Assembly (NCBI GenBank): GCA_024278935.1
Contig: JAJRSF010000014.1
Span: 1-64,000, forward strand
Direction of reading: 5' to 3'
Length of the DNA: 64,000 nucleotides
Source of the DNA: Candidatus Zixiibacteriota bacterium
Lineage (GTDB): Bacteria; Zixibacteria; MSB-5A5; GN15; FEB-12
Shown here piece by piece: positions 44,105-53,074 of this stretch (the stretch's first letter is position 1; each line of letters starts with the position of its first letter). The position numbers and the translations under genes were made by a program. The notes under the pieces are model-generated. The model worked only from the letters and a program-made list of their open reading frames with translations. It had not been told where the DNA came from and did not search any database.

Positions 44105-47100
44105 ATGTTAAGAAGAACTATCAGTTTTATCTGTCTTATGATTATTATAAGTGGGTTTTCAGAAAAAGCAGTATCGTTGGATAAAAACTCTCAAGATGAC
44201 AACTATAAATTTAATTCATCGACCTATTCCACAAGTACAGAGTCAATAGCAATCCCCGAAATTCAATGGCCTCTAAGTATCGGTGTTCAGCGAACAGGCA
44301 AAATCAATGCATCTTTCAACGACCAAGGTCAGTTTGGAACTGGGTTTAGTGATTTTAACTCTACGCCAAGTATATCTTTTGAAACTCCTTCGTACTCAGG
44401 TTTAGAATATCTTTTTGGCGGTCTTATCTGGGTTGGTGCTATTGTTGGAAATGATACATTAGTATCTACCGGAGCCGATGGATGGCAAGGAGGTTATGAA
44501 GAATTTGGAGCTGATAATACCTTTGATCCTAATCTCGAAAAATTACAGTTTCCATCAGATTATTCAATGAGAGCTGAATTTACAGACACTGTTATTGATG
44601 GTATCCAGCTGGATTTCTCAAGAGGGACTCCGCATATCCCTCTCAACGTAAAAATTGCTAATAGGTCTCATATCTGGCGTGTTGATACTTTGGACAATGC
44701 TATTTTCTACGACCTTCTTATAACCAACATTGGTGACCAAACTCTTGAACAAGCGTATATCGGCTTCTATTTTGATTGTGATGTTGGTCATACATCTATG
44801 TCTGGATATGAGAGAGCCAGCGATGATCTTAGCGGCAGTTTAAGAGATAACGGAATCGCTTATATAATTGATAACGATGGTGACCCATCTGCTGGTTCTT
44901 TTAATTCAACTAGTCCTACAAAAGCTTTTGCTTTCAAACTGCTCGCATCATCTTTTCCAGTAATAGATACAAACTATAACTGGTGGGTTAGCGGAACAAG
45001 TGATGATACTGATTTTGGACCAAGGTTACGAGGTATCCCCGAAGATCCTTTCCGAGATTTTGGTACTGGTTTTATTGGAACTCCAATGGGGGATGCAAAT
45101 AAATATTATATAATGAGTCATAAAGAATGGGACTATGACCAATATGACATCGCAACAATAGGTTCATCTGACCCTGACTGGATGGAGCCAAATCCATCAG
45201 GAGTTACTTCTTTGGCAGTAGGAGTAGATTCAAGATTTCTCTATTCCTTCGGACCATTTGATTTAGCACCGGGACAATCAGAACGAATTATCTTTTCAAC
45301 ATTTACTGCAGATTCAATTCATCAAGACCCAACTAATTTAGACAATTTACCACACAATCCTACCGCCTATAAAGCTAATTTAAATCTTGATAATATTGCA
45401 TCTATCGGTTCTGCTATAATTCAAGCAGTAGACTCTATATTAAATCCATTAATACAACCTGCATGGTTAGAAATTTTTGACTATAACAAAATCAGCTTTG
45501 ACCCATATGTCTTTGATGATGTCACCGGCTACAATGTCTATGCTACTTCGGTAGATGCTTCGGCTTTTACATTTCCGGGTGCAATCCCACCATGGTATAA
45601 ACCGACATCGCCATTTTATGTCGGAAGTTCAATTGATTCTGTATCTGTCGATACGCCCGATGGCTTAACCGCTGTGAATGTCAGCTATACATCTGTCTTT
45701 GGCGAAAGTGAATTATCGCAATCAGCCTTTATAAATATGCCAGCCGCTGTTACACCAACTATCAGAGAGTACTCTACAACAACTACAGAGTCGTCAGTTT
45801 TACTTTCGTGGTATATCCCTGACACTGTCTTGCAACCTGACCATTTTAATATATATAAATTCGCTAGCTATGATGACTTCAAACAAGTGTATAGCAAACC
45901 GTATTATAATGAAGGTTCTCCAAATAATTTTACTACAGATAGTATCGAAGTAGATGGTACCTGGTGGTTCTACCAATCAACAATAGATACACCGTATACT
46001 GTTGTTGATGGAAATGAAAGAGAATTTATCGAGAACAATTTTGATGAGGAGTTCATCTATATTATTGTGTCAGTCGATCAGTTTGGATTTGAATCTGGCT
46101 ATGCAACGACAACTACATACCTCATGCCCGAGAGAACCAAAGATTTATTGATCATTATAAATTCCGAAGTTGCCACACTTTCTACATCTGCTAATCTGAT
46201 AATTGATTATTACAATGCACTCTTACAAGGGTCAGGAATTAGCTATGAATTCTTCTCAGTCTTAGATAGCTCCAGTGCTGCAGCATGCCCGTCGGTTTCG
46301 TACTGTCCAACATGGCAATTCATGTCTGCATATGATTATGTTTTAATAGATGAAACCGAGTATGCCGACCAATATTGGAAATATGAAATACTTTCGTTTA
46401 TAACAAACGGGGGGAAGCTTATTAACTTCGGAGCTCTATCGGAATTTAACTATAACAATCATAGTACAACTCCGGGATGGTACGATAATAATTTTTTGAA
46501 CAAAACAATGTTTGGAGTTGATTCAATTTTTAACATGGGGCATCTCTATAATTATCCAAACCCAATCGAAGAAAACAGATTTGGTTTTAATGTTGCCAGA
46601 AGCGAAGGCGGTCTTTTTGCTGATTTACAATGCGATACTGTTCGTTTCCCGCTAGATCCTAAATGGCAGATTATCGTAAACGATAACCCAACCAACGAAC
46701 CTCTGCATGTGACAACATTTATGCCATCGGAAAATTCTGTCGTCACTCATCGTTATAATTCTTTATACCCTGCGACATCGTACATGGAAAATATGGCGGT
46801 CGGACTCAAACATGTATTCAGCGATGGGTTTGACTCAACCGAAGTGTATACCTATGGATTCCATTTATATTATATGCATCTTAATCAATCAAGAGATCTG
46901 CTTGGAACTATCTTAGGAGTAGTTATCGACACAACTTTCACCTGTTGTATACCACCAATACGGGGCAATGTCGACAGCGACTTATCTGAACAAATTGATA
47001 TCTCAGACTTAGTATATTTGGTAGACTTTATCTTTACTAATGGACCTCAATCTGTCTGCAATCAAGAAGCAAACATTGATGGTGATATCGGAGAGCATAT

Positions 47101-47173
47101 AGACATCTCAGATTTAGTTTACTTAGTAGACTTTATTTTCACAGGAGGCCCCCCCCCACCAGGTTGCTTCTAA
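44105..47173 (+). CDS. Large secreted protein with C-terminal dockerin-like repeats
   Basis: 1022 residues from the ATG at 44105, which follows GGAGGAG by 4 bases; the track start at 44093 is in that site. A signal peptide ends near EKAVS. The N-terminal ~400 residues are a beta-rich region similar in style to the edge protein at position 1 (GGLIWVGAIVGNDTLVSTGADGW). A fibronectin-III-like stretch is seen near 480-660 (GYNVYATS, SSVLLSWYIPDTVLQPDHFNIYKF). The final ~70 residues start RGNVDSDLSEQ and carry two dockerin-type DISDLVYLVDFIFT repeats ending GGPPPPGCF. Function unknown; export to the cell surface is inferred. Confidence 0.86.
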   Translation: MLRRTISFICLMIIISGFSEKAVSLDKNSQDDNYKFNSSTYSTSTESIAIPEIQWPLSIGVQRTGKINASFNDQGQFGTGFSDFNSTPSISFETPSYSGLEYLFGGLIWVGAIVGNDTLVSTGADGWQGGYEEFGADNTFDPNLEKLQFPSDYSMRAEFTDTVIDGIQLDFSRGTPHIPLNVKIANRSHIWRVDTLDNAIFYDLLITNIGDQTLEQAYIGFYFDCDVGHTSMSGYERASDDLSGSLRDNGIAYIIDNDGDPSAGSFNSTSPTKAFAFKLLASSFPVIDTNYNWWVSGTSDDTDFGPRLRGIPEDPFRDFGTGFIGTPMGDANKYYIMSHKEWDYDQYDIATIGSSDPDWMEPNPSGVTSLAVGVDSRFLYSFGPFDLAPGQSERIIFSTFTADSIHQDPTNLDNLPHNPTAYKANLNLDNIASIGSAIIQAVDSILNPLIQPAWLEIFDYNKISFDPYVFDDVTGYNVYATSVDASAFTFPGAIPPWYKPTSPFYVGSSIDSVSVDTPDGLTAVNVSYTSVFGESELSQSAFINMPAAVTPTIREYSTTTTESSVLLSWYIPDTVLQPDHFNIYKFASYDDFKQVYSKPYYNEGSPNNFTTDSIEVDGTWWFYQSTIDTPYTVVDGNEREFIENNFDEEFIYIIVSVDQFGFESGYATTTTYLMPERTKDLLIIINSEVATLSTSANLIIDYYNALLQGSGISYEFFSVLDSSSAAACPSVSYCPTWQFMSAYDYVLIDETEYADQYWKYEILSFITNGGKLINFGALSEFNYNNHSTTPGWYDNNFLNKTMFGVDSIFNMGHLYNYPNPIEENRFGFNVARSEGGLFADLQCDTVRFPLDPKWQIIVNDNPTNEPLHVTTFMPSENSVVTHRYNSLYPATSYMENMAVGLKHVFSDGFDSTEVYTYGFHLYYMHLNQSRDLLGTILGVVIDTTFTCCIPPIRGNVDSDLSEQIDISDLVYLVDFIFTNGPQSVCNQEANIDGDIGEHIDISDLVYLVDFIFTGGPPPPGCF

Positions 47174-47196
47174 CTAATTTGATTTAAGATTTGTAG

Positions 47197-47242
47197 GTCA
47201 GGTCTTACACACTCATTGAGTGTTCCGAGACCTGACTTTTTT
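47197..47242 (+). terminator. Terminator after the large dockerin gene
   Basis: GTCAGGTCT/AGACCTGAC stem capped by ACACTC/GAGTGT, followed by T6. Confidence 0.85.
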
Positions 47243-47300
47243 CTACCCTTGATGTTGCAATTGTGATTGACATTTTTTAATTTTAATAAGATGTTATATC

Positions 47301-47648
47301 ATGGTTGAAAAAAGAACTGTCCTGAAAAAACATATCCCACCTAAGCGAGATAATATAGTTTTATCTGTTGGTGAAAAAGTCGAAGTTGGCAAAGAATATA
47401 CCAGTAACCAAGAGTGGAAAAATTGGGTATGGTGCATCTCAAAAAATTCAAATTTAACAGGATGGGTTCCAAAACAGTATTTACGTATAAACGGAAATGT
47501 TGGAACGGTTGTTAAAGCATATTCTTCAGTAGAACTCTTAGTTACAAATGGCGATGAACTGACTGTACATTTTTATCTGAATGGATGGGGATGGTGCACC
47601 GACACAAACGACAACCAAGGCTGGGTTCCACAAGAAAATTTTGAATAA
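47301..47648 (+). CDS. Small protein with two SH3-like domains
   Basis: 115 residues made of two ~55-residue variant SH3 units (WKNWVWCISKNSNLTGWVPKQYL and GWGWCTDTNDNQGWVPQENF). No signal peptide, so it is cytoplasmic. No Shine-Dalgarno is visible, and a TTGACA lies only about 30 bases upstream (47267-47272), so the transcript may be nearly leaderless. Similar bacterial proteins are common but of unknown role. Confidence 0.75.
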   Translation: MVEKRTVLKKHIPPKRDNIVLSVGEKVEVGKEYTSNQEWKNWVWCISKNSNLTGWVPKQYLRINGNVGTVVKAYSSVELLVTNGDELTVHFYLNGWGWCTDTNDNQGWVPQENFE

Positions 47649-47680
47649 AAAATCATATTATTATGAAATGTTCAGATATT

Positions 47681-47739
47681 TTGTAGGTCGTGGTTCCGTT
47701 GATTTGAAATCGTCAGCTTTCAAAATCGAGAAACCCGAC
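47681..47739. repeat. REP-like 59-bp element (copy 2)
   Basis: Near-identical to 29731-29789: TTGTAGGTCGTGGTTCCGTT, a TTGAAA/TTTCAA hairpin region, AAATCGAGAAACCCGAC. Confidence 0.75.
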
Positions 47740-47805
47740 TCAATGTCATGTATAAAAGTAGCCGTAGGTCGAACCTCCTGTAGTTTCGACTGTAGTAGAA
47801 GTAGG

Positions 47806-47833
47806 TCAGGTCTTTCCGAGACCTGATTTTTTT
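47806..47833 (+). terminator. Terminator after the SH3-like gene
   Basis: TCAGGTCT/AGACCTGA stem with a 5-base loop and T7. Confidence 0.8.
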
Positions 47834-47891
47834 AATAGGGAACTGGTTTGCCTGTTCCGCAACCCGGATAAAATTTTATGCTATAAAAAAA

Positions 47892-47910
47892 GGCGGTTCG
47901 CAAACCGCCC
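47892..47910. repeat. REP-like hairpin GGCGGTT/AACCGCC
   Basis: 7-bp arms with a short loop, preceded by A7 and followed by CCTACA. Possibly also a minus-strand terminator. Confidence 0.55.
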
Positions 47911-47955
47911 CTACATGTTAGAAGTACAGAACTTCGGACTTCTAAATTTTTGTGA

Positions 47956-47982
47956 GCATACTTCGACAAGCTCAGTATGACT
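47956..47982. repeat. REP-like element CTTCGACAAGCTCA, inverted
   Basis: CATACT/AGTATG arms around TTCGACAAGCTC; the reverse complement of the TGAGCTTGTCGAAG family at 9598 and 29870. It lies 4 bases past the secA stop. Confidence 0.65.
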
Positions 47983-47985
47983 TAA

Positions 47986-50958
47986 CTACCCGGCGGCACC
48001 GTGGCATTTTTTATATTTTTTACCAGAGCCGCATGGACAAGGATCGTTCCGTCCTACTTTCGGTTGGTCACGTTTGATTGTCTGGGCTTGGTTGCCTGCC
48101 TGCGATGCTTGAGCCATTGGGTTCTCACCCTGACCTTGTACCTGTGCAGCTTGTCCGGCGGCGTAACCCATGTTGGATGCATCTTTGTGCGATGCGTTCA
48201 TGGCAATGTCAGCCTTACTTTTTTCAGGAACGTTAACTTGCAGTTTATAAACCAGATTAACAATTTCTTTATCAACATTGTGAATCAGTTCTTCAAAAAT
48301 ACCGAACGCTTCTTTTTTATAAATGTCAATCGGTTTACCCATGGCACCATGGTAGGCGCGTAGCCCGATTCCCGTGCGAAGTTCTTCGATCTCTGCTAAG
48401 TGGTCACGCCAATGTTGGTCGATAGTTGAGAGAACTGCGTAGCGTTCAAGATGTCGCATCACTTCATCACCATAGGCAGTTTCTTTTTGCGTATAAATAT
48501 GCGTCACTGCTTTTAAGACATTTTCTTTGAGCGATTCATGAGTAAGTTTTGCAATATCTTCTTCTTTGAATTGCAAGTTAAGCAAATATATTTTTGTAAG
48601 CTCTTCAGTCAGTCCTTTTAAATTCCAATCTTCAGGATGATCTTTTTCAGGGCAATGTACTTCAAGCATCCCGTCTAAGACTTCCTCAATCAGCTCAACA
48701 ACTTCATCTCTGATAGACTCTCTTTCAAGAGCAGCGAGCCGACGTTCATAAATCCATTTACGCTGGACGTTCATGACATCATCGTATTCCAAAGTATGTT
48801 TTCGAATGGCATAGTTCTGTGCTTCAATTTTTGTCTGCGCTCGCTCAATCGCCGATGTTACCATCTTGTGTGCGATAACTTCGCCATCTTCCAGCCCGAG
48901 CTTATCCATGATAGAACCGAGTTTGTCGCCACCAAAAAGTCGCATTAGATCATCTTCCAATGAAAGGAAAAAGAGCGATGACCCCGGGTCACCTTGACGT
49001 CCGGCACGACCACGAAGCTGTCTGTCAATACGGCGAGACTCATGCCGTTCTGTTCCGACAATATGCAGTCCACCTAAATCAATAACACCATCACCAAGTC
49101 GAATATCAGTACCACGACCGGCCATGTTGGTTGCGATAGTTACACCGCCAAGCCGTCCTGCGTTAGCAACAATTTCAGCTTCCGATTGATGCTGTTTTGC
49201 ATTCAGTACATTGTGTTTGATACCGCCACGTTTTAAAAGACGAGAAAGTGTTTCGGATACATCGACTGTAACAGTACCAACTAAAACAGGCTGACCTTTT
49301 TCATTTCGTTCTCGCACTTCATTGACAATCGCATTGTATTTTTCACGGCGGGTACGGAAAATCTGATCTTCCTGATCGTCACGGATGATAGTTTGATTGG
49401 CAGGGATTACCATGACATCCATTTTGTAAATATCAAAAAATTCTTGTGCTTCAGTTTCCGCAGTACCGGTCATCCCGGCAAGTTTGTCATACATACGATA
49501 GAAATTTTGTAATGTTATCGATGCCAGCGTTTGTGTCTCTGCTTCAATGCGGACATTTTCTTTTGCTTCGATAGATTGATGTAGTCCGTCGGAGTATCTT
49601 CGTCCCGGCAACACACGCCCGGTGAACTCATCAACAATCATTACCTTGCCATCTTGTAACACATATTCGGAATCTTTTTCATAGAGAGAGTAGGCACGTA
49701 AGAGTTGATTGATCGCATGCACTTTTTCAGACTTGTTGGAGTGCATCGCATAGACTTCTTCAGATTTTTTCTGACGATCTTCAGCGGAGAGTGATTCATC
49801 TCCTTCAATTTCAGAAAGCATTGTAGAAATATCAGGGATGAGAAAAAGTGATTGTTCATCTGGTGTTAGTTGCTCAGTTCCTAAATCGGTCAAAGCAATA
49901 GAGTGTTCTCTTTCGTCGATGAAGTAGTAGAGACGGTCGTCAATTTCGTTTAGTTTTTTGTCTCGGATATAATCAGCTTCAACATCGGAAAGCAATTTTT
50001 TCATTCCGGTTTCTTTGAGAACCTTGAGTAGTTTACTATTTTTTGGAGCACCGCGGTTGGCAGCGAGTAGAAGAGTTCCTGCTTCAAAAAGTTCATCATG
50101 ATCGGCACCGCCTTCGGTGTAAATAATTTTTTCAGCTGTAGCAATCATGTCATTAATCAGGCGTGCTTGTTTGCGTACAAGATTTTCAACTGTTGATTTA
50201 ATCTGTCGATAACGGTCATGTGATGAATTTTCAACTGTTCCAGAAATAATCAAAGGCGTACGAGCTTCATCAATAAGAATCGAATCGACCTCATCAATAA
50301 TCGCATAATGATAATTACGATGCACTCTGTCTTCGGCTGTCTGTGCCATATTATCACGAAGATAATCAAAACCAAATTCGTTGGCAGTTCCAAAGGTGAC
50401 ATCGCATTCATATTTTTCTTTACGCTGGGCATTGGTCATTTGGTTTTGGATAACTCCAACAGTCAGACCAAGGTACTCATAGATACGTCCCATCCACTCA
50501 CTATCACGACGAGCAAGGTAGTCGTTCACGGTAACAATATGAACCCCTTTGCCGGTAAGAGCATTAAGATATGTTGGGAGAGTTGCGACGAGAGTTTTTC
50601 CCTCACCGGTTGCCATTTCAGAAATTTTTCCTTGATGCAGGGCAATACCACCGATGAGCTGTACATCAAAATGCACCATATTCCATTCAATATCAATATC
50701 GCAAACCGACCATGTTTGACCACAATGACGGCGCGAGGCATCTTTGACAACTGCAAAAGCTTCCGGTAGGATATCTTCGACAGTTGCGCCATCGGCTAAA
50801 CGCTTTTTGAATTCTTCAGTTTTGGCTATAAGTTCATCATCGGAGAGAGAAGCAAGTTTTTGATAATGTTCGTTTATTTCGTCTACTAAAGGCTGAATTT
50901 TTTTGACATCTCGTTCATCTTTAGTTCCGAACATCTTTTTGATTATATTTCCAAGCAT
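47986..50958 (-). CDS. secA: Preprotein translocase ATPase SecA
   Basis: 990 residues from the ATG at 50958 ([16 protein letters not shown]), which has AGGAC upstream; the track start at 51003 adds 15 non-conserved residues. Landmarks are [14 protein letters not shown] (Walker A), [19 protein letters not shown] (Walker B), a long inserted helical part near 300-400, [22 protein letters not shown] and the C-terminal zinc motif [14 protein letters not shown] that binds SecB and lipids. SecA drives export of unfolded proteins through SecYEG, here serving the many signal-peptide proteins in the window. Complete. Confidence 0.97.
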   Translation of the reverse strand: MLGNIIKKMFGTKDERDVKKIQPLVDEINEHYQKLASLSDDELIAKTEEFKKRLADGATVEDILPEAFAVVKDASRRHCGQTWSVCDIDIEWNMVHFDVQLIGGIALHQGKISEMATGEGKTLVATLPTYLNALTGKGVHIVTVNDYLARRDSEWMGRIYEYLGLTVGVIQNQMTNAQRKEKYECDVTFGTANEFGFDYLRDNMAQTAEDRVHRNYHYAIIDEVDSILIDEARTPLIISGTVENSSHDRYRQIKSTVENLVRKQARLINDMIATAEKIIYTEGGADHDELFEAGTLLLAANRGAPKNSKLLKVLKETGMKKLLSDVEADYIRDKKLNEIDDRLYYFIDEREHSIALTDLGTEQLTPDEQSLFLIPDISTMLSEIEGDESLSAEDRQKKSEEVYAMHSNKSEKVHAINQLLRAYSLYEKDSEYVLQDGKVMIVDEFTGRVLPGRRYSDGLHQSIEAKENVRIEAETQTLASITLQNFYRMYDKLAGMTGTAETEAQEFFDIYKMDVMVIPANQTIIRDDQEDQIFRTRREKYNAIVNEVRERNEKGQPVLVGTVTVDVSETLSRLLKRGGIKHNVLNAKQHQSEAEIVANAGRLGGVTIATNMAGRGTDIRLGDGVIDLGGLHIVGTERHESRRIDRQLRGRAGRQGDPGSSLFFLSLEDDLMRLFGGDKLGSIMDKLGLEDGEVIAHKMVTSAIERAQTKIEAQNYAIRKHTLEYDDVMNVQRKWIYERRLAALERESIRDEVVELIEEVLDGMLEVHCPEKDHPEDWNLKGLTEELTKIYLLNLQFKEEDIAKLTHESLKENVLKAVTHIYTQKETAYGDEVMRHLERYAVLSTIDQHWRDHLAEIEELRTGIGLRAYHGAMGKPIDIYKKEAFGIFEELIHNVDKEIVNLVYKLQVNVPEKSKADIAMNASHKDASNMGYAAGQAAQVQGQGENPMAQASQAGNQAQTIKRDQPKVGRNDPCPCGSGKKYKKCHGAAG

Positions 50959-51042
50959 ATTTGTCCTATCTATTTTTTCTGTTATACCACAGATAGGATA
51001 CAAAAATTCAATTATTTAGGCAAGAGGGGAATATTAAGTTTG

Positions 51043-51276
51043 CTATTTATTAAAGTGATAGAAAATTTGCAATAAAACACCGGTCAAAATCATCATATGA
51101 CCGAATATATGATACTTATATCCAATAGGTGTGTACCAACTTTGACGTTTAAATAAAAAAACAGTTTCACAATTTGAGTGATATGGGTGCAATTGAGTTC
51201 TTTTAGTAGAAGCAACCCAAAGAAATACTAAACCAAACAGAGTTAAAACTAATTGAATGTAAATTAGTATAATCAT
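51043..51276 (-). CDS. Small membrane protein of unknown function
   Basis: 77 residues with two hydrophobic helices (about 3-20 and 58-74) and a Cys/His/Tyr-rich loop. GGAGG lies 7 bases before the ATG. A stretch of ~29 bases around the start (TTCATAA.ATGGAGGTTTATAAATGATT) is repeated at the start of the next gene upstream (51972). No family is recognised. Confidence 0.6.
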   Translation of the reverse strand: MIILIYIQLVLTLFGLVFLWVASTKRTQLHPYHSNCETVFLFKRQSWYTPIGYKYHIFGHMMILTGVLLQIFYHFNK

Positions 51277-51299
51277 TTATAAACCTCCATATTATGAAC
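51271..51299 (-). repeat. Duplicated leader with GGAGG (copy 1)
   Basis: 29 bases nearly identical to 51967-51995. It includes the ribosome-binding site and the first codons (ATGATT) of the 51043-51276 gene. Confidence 0.7.
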
Positions 51300-51301
51300 T
51301 A

Positions 51302-51522
51302 TTATTTGTAATAACTTTTTGGTACATAAGGTTTTTTCTCTTTTGGAATATGCTTTGATGCTTCAATTAAAACGGTGTCTATTTCTATATTCTGTAGATA
51401 ACTTGAGTAAGTATTCAAGAATTGAGCACAATCTTCATCGAAACGTTCAAGAATAATATAACTATTTTCATACTCAGAAGCAGAAATTCGACCTCCATAA
51501 ATAATTTTATTTTTTTTAAATG
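51302..51522 (-). pseudogene. C-terminal part of the 51.5 kb lipoprotein in shifted frame
   Basis: On the minus strand the -1 frame after the A8 run reads KEIGAKLTFKKNKIIYGGR, SASEYENSYIILERFDE and ends in PKSYYK with TAA at 51302. It has no start codon and no stop between, so it continues the lipoprotein ORF that ends at 51523. Joined, the protein has 223 residues. Confidence 0.75.
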
Positions 51523-51972
51523 TCAGTTTTGCTCCAATTTCTTTTTTTTGTCTTTTTCTAATGGAAGCAGATAGAAGAAGATAGGGATTGGATCTCGCTT
51601 ATGAACATTGAATAATGTCAAATTTTTTGTTATTATATTTATGTCTTCGTCTTGAGCTGAAAATTTATATTCCCAAATTCGAACACCTTTTTTAATTATA
51701 TTTTCATTTCTATTAATATCTTTAAATCCATCAAGAGCATAACTAAAAATCAGAAGCCCATATCCTTTTTCTAGTCGGGAAAAATCATATTTTGCATCAA
51801 GTCTTATCTCTTGAGGTTTGTGAGTATAAAATTTATAAGTTATCCCCAAAGAAGGCTCTTTTATTCGATTTGCTACACAAGAGCTGAGTATACTGAGAAG
51901 TAAAATAATTAAGATAAAAACAGAGATATTATTTATTATTTGTTTGCCGATTGAAAATATAGTGTGAATCAT
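51523..51972 (-). CDS. Hypothetical lipoprotein, frame broken at an A8 run
   Basis: 149 residues in the track ORF. A signal anchor ends in the lipobox LSSC (about residue 32). After DKKKK (A8 on the minus strand, T8 at 51542-51549) the frame ends within 5 codons, while the -1 frame continues for ~72 residues to 51302. The run AAAAAAAAG is a classic slippery context. The mature domain contains YKFYTHKPQEIRLDAKYDF; no family is recognised. GGAGG stands 7 bases before the ATG in a duplicated leader. Confidence 0.7.
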   Translation of the reverse strand: MIHTIFSIGKQIINNISVFILIILLLSILSSCVANRIKEPSLGITYKFYTHKPQEIRLDAKYDFSRLEKGYGLLIFSYALDGFKDINRNENIIKKGVRIWEYKFSAQDEDINIITKNLTLFNVHKRDPIPIFFYLLPLEKDKKKKLEQN

Positions 51973-51995
51973 TTATAAACCTCCATCTTATGAAC
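51967..51995 (-). repeat. Duplicated leader with GGAGG (copy 2)
   Basis: Partner of 51271-51299; includes the ribosome-binding site and first codons of the lipoprotein. Confidence 0.7.
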
Positions 51996-52083
51996 ATAAT
52001 CTATTAAAAATCAACCCCAACAACAAGCAAATTTCTTTGAAAACAACTTGTCATTACAGCCTGACTTCCATAGCTTCCCTTAT

Positions 52084-53001
52084 ATGAGTGAGTTCCTAAA
52101 AGGTATCGTTGTTGCCACGAAAGCTCGGATGTTTGAAGTTCGGGTCGACGATGGCAGCCGTCTCAAATGCGAGGTACGCCAGAAAGTTAAATTTGAAGCA
52201 AAGTCGACTACGCCAGTCGCTGTCGGCGATGATATCTTGCTTTCACTTACTGAAAATGGGCGAGGTGTTATTGAGGAAGTCTTACCACGAAGATCAAACT
52301 TTGGGCGACCATCCAAAGGTATCGAAGACAAGCTCCAGATAATTGCCTCCAATCTTGACCGTTTGGGGATTGTTGTTTCGGTCAGCTCACCGCCACTCAC
52401 AACCGGCTTAATTGATAGGTTTATAATTGCCGCTCAAATTGGGCAGATGGAACCGTTGATTGTTATCAATAAATCTGATTTGAAAAGAGATGATGACTTT
52501 GATCAAATATATTCTGACTATAAATCACTCGGCTATGAACTGTTTTTAACATCGGCAGAAAATGAAACCGATGATGGAATCGACGAGTTGAAAAAATATC
52601 TCGCCGACCATCGCACACTTTTTGCGGGACATTCCGGCGTTGGGAAATCGACTCTTCTAAACAAACTGATACCCGGATTGGATTTAAAAACTAAAAAAGT
52701 ATCATCCTACAACGACAAAGGTCAGCATACGACAACATCGATAGAGCTGTATGAACTATCAACCGGTGGATTTATTGTTGATTCGCCCGGCTTAAAAGTG
52801 ATGGGTTTATGGGAGTTAACCAAACGAGATTTGCCTTTTTATTATGCCGAGTTTGAACTGTTTCGAGAAGGATGCAAGTTCACAAGTTGCGCTCATCGTC
52901 ATGAACCAAAATGTGCTGTGAAAGATGCCGTCGAAAATGACAAGATTTCCCGCTACCGCTATGAAAACTATCTTTCAATCCATGACTCACTTGAGAATTA
53001 A
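52084..53001 (+). CDS. rsgA: Ribosome small subunit-dependent GTPase A
   Basis: 305 residues from the ATG at 52084 (MSEFLKGIV); the track start at 52048 is an upstream TTG. An N-terminal OB-fold is followed by a circularly permuted GTPase with motif order G4 (NKSDL), G1 (GHSGVGKST) and G3 (DSPGL). The C-terminal zinc knuckle is formed by C..C.H..C in [17 protein letters not shown]. The protein checks maturation of the 30S subunit. Its Shine-Dalgarno is poor. The gene is alone on its strand before the GH57 gene, 73 bases away. Confidence 0.95.
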   Translation: MSEFLKGIVVATKARMFEVRVDDGSRLKCEVRQKVKFEAKSTTPVAVGDDILLSLTENGRGVIEEVLPRRSNFGRPSKGIEDKLQIIASNLDRLGIVVSVSSPPLTTGLIDRFIIAAQIGQMEPLIVINKSDLKRDDDFDQIYSDYKSLGYELFLTSAENETDDGIDELKKYLADHRTLFAGHSGVGKSTLLNKLIPGLDLKTKKVSSYNDKGQHTTTSIELYELSTGGFIVDSPGLKVMGLWELTKRDLPFYYAEFELFREGCKFTSCAHRHEPKCAVKDAVENDKISRYRYENYLSIHDSLEN

Positions 53002-53074
53002 GTATCAGCCAATTCGTTCCGATAAAATTTAATAAGATATACATGAGCCTATAAAAATAAAGTTAGAAAAAAAT

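Larger units (their letters stand above)
47649..47985. other. 337-base convergent region filled with REP-like repeats
   Basis: Contains, in order, the 59-bp repeat (47681-47739), a terminator (47806-47833), a GGAACTGG..CCTGTTCC element (47836-47860), a GGCGGTT/AACCGCC hairpin (47892-47910) and an inverted CTTCGACAAGCTCA element (47956-47982). No gene. Confidence 0.7.
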
